Below are positions 21,541-25,216 of a stretch of DNA of 25,216 bases, piece by piece. The DNA comes from Thiosulfativibrio sp964387695 (GTDB lineage: Bacteria; Pseudomonadota; Gammaproteobacteria; Thiomicrospirales; Thiomicrospiraceae): the NCBI GenBank assembly GCA_964387695.1, contig CAYLXI010000009.1, positions 1 through 25,216 on the forward strand, in the 5' to 3' direction. A model generated the notes under the pieces. The model was not told the DNA's origin. It did not search any database and saw nothing but the letters and a program-made list of their open reading frames with translations. A program made the translations under genes and the position numbers. Within the stretch, counting starts at the first letter, position 1, and each line of letters begins with the position of its first letter.

Positions 21541-22806
21541 CTAACGCCTGCACCTGCCAGGAAGTAAAATTTCTTTGGCAGCTTTAATTAAAGATTCATT
21601 ACCTTCAATACCGGCTTGATGCAAATGTGCGGTACTGGTATGTAGTAATCTATTTGTAAGTTGGTTGGCTAGCTTGATAATAACTTGTTCAGGAGAATCC
21701 CCTTTCTCTAAATGATGTAAAGCCTCTTGGATAGCATTATCTTTAAGTTGATAAGCATCTTGTCGATAAGTCTGGATTAAGGGATTTACTTGTTGAATAC
21801 TTTTGTATTGGGTGCAAAATGCTTCTGCTTGAACGCAAATAATTTTGTCAGCTTCTAAAGCGGCATTTTGACGAGATAACTTGTTCTCATCAATAATCTC
21901 TTTCAGGTCATCAACGGTATAAAGATAAGCATCATTAAACTCTCCCACGCTTGCTTCAATGTCTCGAGGAATGGCAATATCAACAATAAACATTGGGCTT
22001 TGGCGCCGTTTTTTTAGAGCTTTCTTAATATGTGATTTTAATAAAATAGGGGTTGGACTGGCTGTTGAACCTATGATAATGTCTGCTTCATGAAGGTGCT
22101 CAGGTATTTCATGTAATTCAATAGCGTAACCCCCTAAGGTCTCAGCTAACTTATGAGCTTTGCTTAGGGTGCGGTTGGCAATAATAAGCTTGCCGATGTT
22201 GTTTTCTTTCAAGTGGCGAGCCACTAATTTAATGGTTTCCCCCGCCCCTAAAAGTAATGCGGTTTGTTGTGAAAAATCACCAAAAAATTGTTTAGATAAA
22301 GAAACTGCAGAAAAAGCAACAGAAACAGGGCTTGACCCAATTCTGGTATCTGTTCTGACTTGTTTGGCAGTTTTAAAAATCTGTTGAAATAAGTTTTCTA
22401 AAGTATGGTGAATGCTATCGGCCTTATGTCCAGCATTATAAGCATCTTTAATTTGCCCTAGAATTTGAGGTTCCCCTAGAACGAGTGAGTTGAGCCCAGT
22501 AGATACGCGCATAATATGTTTAACGGCTTCGTGTTCTTTGTGTTCATATAGATAAGGAGTGAGCGAATCATGTTTAAGTTCAAAATATTGGTGAAGCCAA
22601 ATTAGAATTTTGTCGAGTTTCGGTTGGCTAGCCACGCCATAAATTTCTGTTCGATTACATGTAGACAGAATAATACATTCTTGAATGAGAGATTTTTGTT
22701 TAAGATCGGCAATAGCATGCTGAATACTTTCGGCAGTAAAAGAAACCTTTTCACGGATATCAATAGGGGCTGTTTCGTGATTGACACCAAGTGTGAATAA
22801 TTTCAT
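21541..22806 (-). CDS. hemA: Glutamyl-tRNA reductase
   Basis: This 421-residue enzyme (E. coli: 418) reduces Glu-tRNA to glutamate-1-semialdehyde with NADPH, the first step of C5-pathway tetrapyrrole synthesis. It begins with KLFTLGVNHETAPIDIREK. The nucleophile Cys50 lies in STCNRTEIYG, the substrate helix region reads SLVLGEPQILGQIKDAY, the NADPH-binding domain has LLLGAGETIKLVARHL, and the C-terminal dimerisation helix is present. It is divergent from the TPR lipoprotein gene and heads the hemA-prfA-prmC-moeB unit. I see no strong ribosome site before the ATG and no clear sigma-70 promoter in the 567-nt gap upstream, which holds repeats A6 and B4. Confidence 0.97.
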   Translation of the reverse strand: MKLFTLGVNHETAPIDIREKVSFTAESIQHAIADLKQKSLIQECIILSTCNRTEIYGVASQPKLDKILIWLHQYFELKHDSLTPYLYEHKEHEAVKHIMRVSTGLNSLVLGEPQILGQIKDAYNAGHKADSIHHTLENLFQQIFKTAKQVRTDTRIGSSPVSVAFSAVSLSKQFFGDFSQQTALLLGAGETIKLVARHLKENNIGKLIIANRTLSKAHKLAETLGGYAIELHEIPEHLHEADIIIGSTASPTPILLKSHIKKALKKRRQSPMFIVDIAIPRDIEASVGEFNDAYLYTVDDLKEIIDENKLSRQNAALEADKIICVQAEAFCTQYKSIQQVNPLIQTYRQDAYQLKDNAIQEALHHLEKGDSPEQVIIKLANQLTNRLLHTSTAHLHQAGIEGNESLIKAAKEILLPGRCRR

Positions 22807-22917
22807 AAAGTATCTGTTGTGACCTTCTCAGGAGTAAATATATGAATAAATTTGGTTAAATTTAACTGTTTTTTTTGGGTTAAATACAGCAAAGTTTTGT
22901 TTTATTACTCAAATTTA

Positions 22918-22965
22918 TACTTAGAAAGCTAGCATCGTATTTTACCTTCATTTTTTAAATAGGGT
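22918..22965 (+). repeat. Family A element, copy A6 (short form)
   Basis: TACTTAGAAAGC (22918-22929) and TTTTTTAAATAGGGT (22951-22965) form the two ends with almost no interior (about 20 bp). It is an internal deletion derivative of the family. It lies about 110 nt upstream of hemA, in the region where its promoter would be expected. Confidence 0.5.
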
Positions 22966-23005
22966 CTTGCAAAATAACATTAATTTTTTTAGTGTTTTCT
23001 TATGG

Positions 23006-23084
23006 GACCGATTAACAACTAAAATTATTTTTTCTCAGCCTAATTTTAGTTTATGCTATTAAGCTATTCCTTGTGCAAACGGTC
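23006..23084 (+). repeat. Family B element, copy B4 (internally deleted)
   Basis: The ends GACCGATTAACAACTAAAAT and the inverted TAATTTTAGTTTATGCTATT, then AAGC and CGGTC, enclose CTCAGCC, which matches the right part of B2 (TTTTTCTCAGCC). The middle, including the AGCTAGCT palindrome, is missing. It can fold into a long imperfect hairpin. The following 23085-23373 is AT-rich; I see no gene in it that I can support. Confidence 0.6.
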
Positions 23085-23385
23085 TTAATTTTAAACAAAA
23101 ATTAAAAATAATTCTGTAAGGGAAGCGTAATTTTGCTAAATTATGCTCTTAATTGCAAGTTTTGTTGTATTTCATCATTCTTATTATAGAAACAAAAATC
23201 TTGCATAAGGTCTTGATGTAATAGAAAAATAAAAAATATCTTCTTAGCCAAAGAGCAGGGCTTGTATATGTTTTTTATAGTTAAATCAATGTCTTGCAGG
23301 TTATTTTTGTAGTTTAATGTATAGGGGGTATAAGCGCTAAAGCTCATGTTTTAGTGAAATTGAAGGCTATATTTTGGAGGTAGTT

Positions 23386-25155
23386 TTGCATTGGTTTTTT
23401 AAATCATTTATTTTAAGCTCTTTTTTACTGGTTGGCTGTACTCAACTTGACACTACCAAGAGTCCTGTTTCTGAGTCTTTTGTGCTGCCAGATATTTCTG
23501 AACCTGCTTTAGAAAGAGTTGAAGCTTCAAAAAGAATTGAACCAGTATTAAAAAGCATGGATTCTCAAACCATGTTTGAAATTCTGGTAGCAGAAATGCT
23601 AGTACAAAAAAATCGTGCAGTAGAAGCTTACAGCTTGATGATGCCCCTTGCACACAAAACACAAGATATTGGCTTGTCGCAACGGGCCTTTGAACTATCT
23701 TTGCATACCCGTGATTTTACCAAAATGAAAGAGGCAGCCGATTTATTAAAATCCCTTTTGCCTTCTGACCCTGTTGCTTGGAGAGCCTCTTATCTTTTGT
23801 CTGTTTTAGAAGGGGATATTCCCCAAGCTGTGGAGCAATGGCAGACCTATTTAAAGTTATCTCAAGAGAGTTTTGAGCAGGTTTTTTTAACAACCGTCAA
23901 TCGGCTTTCACGCTCAGTATCCCCGGAACATGGGCTAGCATTTCTGCAAGAAATTAAGCGTCTTTACCCAAATGAAAGGGCAGTTAATTACGGTATAGGT
24001 ACGGCTGCATTAATCTATAAAGATTATACTCTTGCAAAAAAGCATCTACATTTAGCCCTTTCTAACTATAAAAACAATCAAAATGAACTGGTTTATAAAG
24101 GCATTCATTTAAAATTAATAGAAGTTTATCTTAAGCTAGAAAAGTTTTCTGAAGGTATTGATTCTTTAGCTTCTTATGTGAAGGAAAACCCAGCAAATGT
24201 TGTTCTTCAAGAGCTTTATGCGCGACTTGAAGTTAAGGCAGGAAGGCTGGTAGAAGCTGAAAAACGCTATGAGAATATATTAAAAATATCTCCTGGTAGC
24301 TATGGGGCACGGCTGTCATTAGCACTTTTACAATTAGAGCGAAAAAGCTATTTAAAGGCCGAAGAAAATTTAACTATTTTGTTAGAACACCCACGCTATA
24401 AGAACTATGCAGCTTATTATTTAGGATTCTCTAAAAAAGAACAAGGGTATAAGCAGAAAGCAATCTCTTACTTTAAACAAGTAAAAAAAGGTCTTTTCTT
24501 TATTGATGCACAAATTCAAATTGCAGAAATTAATTATTTAAAGCTAGGGCTGGAAGCTACTATACAAAATCTGGCAGCATTACAGCCAGAAGAAGTAGAG
24601 GATAAAATAAAACTCTTAATAGTAAAAGCAATTTTTCATCGTTCTTCCACTCAGATAGAAAAAGCGATTGAATTTTATGATAAAGCGATTCAATTAGATC
24701 CTGAAAATGTAGAACTCTTGTTTTCTCAGTCTATTTTGTTTTATGAAACCAGTCGTTATGATGAATACGAAGCAATTTTAAAAAAAATATTATCAATTGA
24801 CCCTAAGCAAGTTGATGCCTTGAATGCATTAGGATACTTTTATGTAGAAAAGGGAAAGCATTTAGATAAGGCTGAAGATTTAATTAATCAGGCCCTTGCT
24901 ATCTCACCACATTCTTTTTACATATTAGATAGCAAGGGCTGGTTGCGTTTTGCTCAAGGGCGTTACTTAGAAGCCAAAGATTTTTTTATTAAGGCCTTAG
25001 AAATTAAGCTTGATAAGGTAGTTATTATCCACCTTATTAAAACTAAATGGATGTTAGAAAAACATGAAGAAGCAAAAAAACTGTGGCAAGAGCATAAAGA
25101 TACTTATCTAAAAAATACCCAGTTTGAAGATTTAATTAACACCTTAACGCCTTAA
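23386..25155 (+). CDS. TPR-repeat outer-membrane lipoprotein
   Basis: This protein of about 589 residues starts with a lipoprotein signal peptide, HWFFKSFILSSFLLVGC, where the Cys of LVGC would be lipidated; the Thr at +2 favours the outer membrane. The mature part is almost wholly tetratricopeptide-like helices, clearest at the C-terminal end (AIEFYDKAIQLDPENVELLF, ALNALGYFYVEKGKHLDKAE, ILDSKGWLRFAQGRYLEAKD). Proteins of this kind lie next to hemA in Pseudomonas (PA4667-like) and usually precede lolB. The start is a TTG at 23386 with GGAGG 5 nt upstream; an in-frame TTG at 23374 with GAAGG is the alternative. There is no ATG. Protein-protein scaffolding in envelope biogenesis is likely, with no specific partner shown. 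Confidence 0.85.
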   Translation: MHWFFKSFILSSFLLVGCTQLDTTKSPVSESFVLPDISEPALERVEASKRIEPVLKSMDSQTMFEILVAEMLVQKNRAVEAYSLMMPLAHKTQDIGLSQRAFELSLHTRDFTKMKEAADLLKSLLPSDPVAWRASYLLSVLEGDIPQAVEQWQTYLKLSQESFEQVFLTTVNRLSRSVSPEHGLAFLQEIKRLYPNERAVNYGIGTAALIYKDYTLAKKHLHLALSNYKNNQNELVYKGIHLKLIEVYLKLEKFSEGIDSLASYVKENPANVVLQELYARLEVKAGRLVEAEKRYENILKISPGSYGARLSLALLQLERKSYLKAEENLTILLEHPRYKNYAAYYLGFSKKEQGYKQKAISYFKQVKKGLFFIDAQIQIAEINYLKLGLEATIQNLAALQPEEVEDKIKLLIVKAIFHRSSTQIEKAIEFYDKAIQLDPENVELLFSQSILFYETSRYDEYEAILKKILSIDPKQVDALNALGYFYVEKGKHLDKAEDLINQALAISPHSFYILDSKGWLRFAQGRYLEAKDFFIKALEIKLDKVVIIHLIKTKWMLEKHEEAKKLWQEHKDTYLKNTQFEDLINTLTP

Positions 25156-25206
25156 TATCTATTTAGGCAAAGGGGGTATAGCACCGTCCTTGTTTATTAG
25201 GGATTT
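25156..25206 (+). repeat. Family A element, copy A7 (short form)
   Basis: TATCTATTTAGG and GGTATAGCACC match the left end, and TTTATTAGGGATTT the right end, with the interior deleted. It starts directly after the stop codon of the TPR gene, close to the window edge. Confidence 0.55.
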
Positions 25207-25216
25207 AAACAAACCC

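Noticed and set aside
23294..23330. TTGCAG followed by ATGTAT/TATAGG as a promoter for the TPR gene
   Set aside because: The -10 match at 16-18 nt spacing is poor and the better TATA match is spaced too far.
23141..23347. A 68-codon minus-strand open frame in the hemA upstream gap
   Set aside because: Its composition follows the AT-rich background, there is no good ribosome site, no recognisable motif, and it lies next to repeat B4. Not supported as a gene.

Overview
The window is chromosomal DNA from an AT-rich gammaproteobacterium with a flagellar motor. The gene set and order (dapD-yffB-dapE, hemA-prfA-prmC-moeB divergent from a TPR lipoprotein gene, parE/parC close together, E. coli-like MotA/MotB) and protein lengths close to the E. 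coli orthologues support this. The order Thiotrichales/Piscirickettsiales is my guess for the lineage; the window does not prove it. There are no rRNA or tRNA genes, no CRISPR array, no transposase and no phage genes.

Layout. (1) 1-4502, plus strand: a tightly overlapping operon that looks devoted to peptidoglycan recycling. It holds the tail of a MurU-like sugar-1-phosphate nucleotidyltransferase, a YkuD-family enzyme without a signal peptide (probably a cytoplasmic L,D-carboxypeptidase), two DppB/DppC-type peptide permeases, NagZ and an MscS-type channel. (2) 4703-8367, minus strand: dapD, a YffB/ArsC-like gene, dapE, a two-helix membrane protein and murB, which make meso-diaminopimelate and UDP-MurNAc for new wall. 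The two operons converge. (3) 8602-10437: a VOC-fold protein, a DUF3087-like membrane protein, and on the minus strand a STAS-domain protein followed by a free-standing FlhB C-terminal domain. (4) 10823-16747: pdxH, divergent parE (topoisomerase IV B subunit), a PilZ c-di-GMP-binding protein, then a heavy-metal-associated domain protein abutting parC. (5) 17053-18738: motA and motB, separated by an unusual gap. (6) 18719-22806, minus strand: hemA-prfA-prmC-moeB. (7) 23386-25155: a TPR lipoprotein.

The most unusual content lies between the genes. Two families of short, non-coding, inverted-repeat elements (MITE-like, about 150-170 bp when complete) occupy nearly every larger gap. Family A has ends near ATCCCTACTTAGAAA and seven copies or remnants. 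Family B has ends near CCTTAGGAAG..CTTAA and a central AATAGCTAGCTATT palindrome, with four clear and two weak copies. Both families occur side by side in two gaps. Some copies supply likely promoter, leader or stop-codon sequence to neighbouring genes.

Separately, the exact 12-bp palindrome ACCAGGCCTGGT occurs four times, three of them inside unrelated genes. That is far above chance and suggests a genome-wide iterated palindrome. These three repeat classes are the best candidates for something undescribed here.
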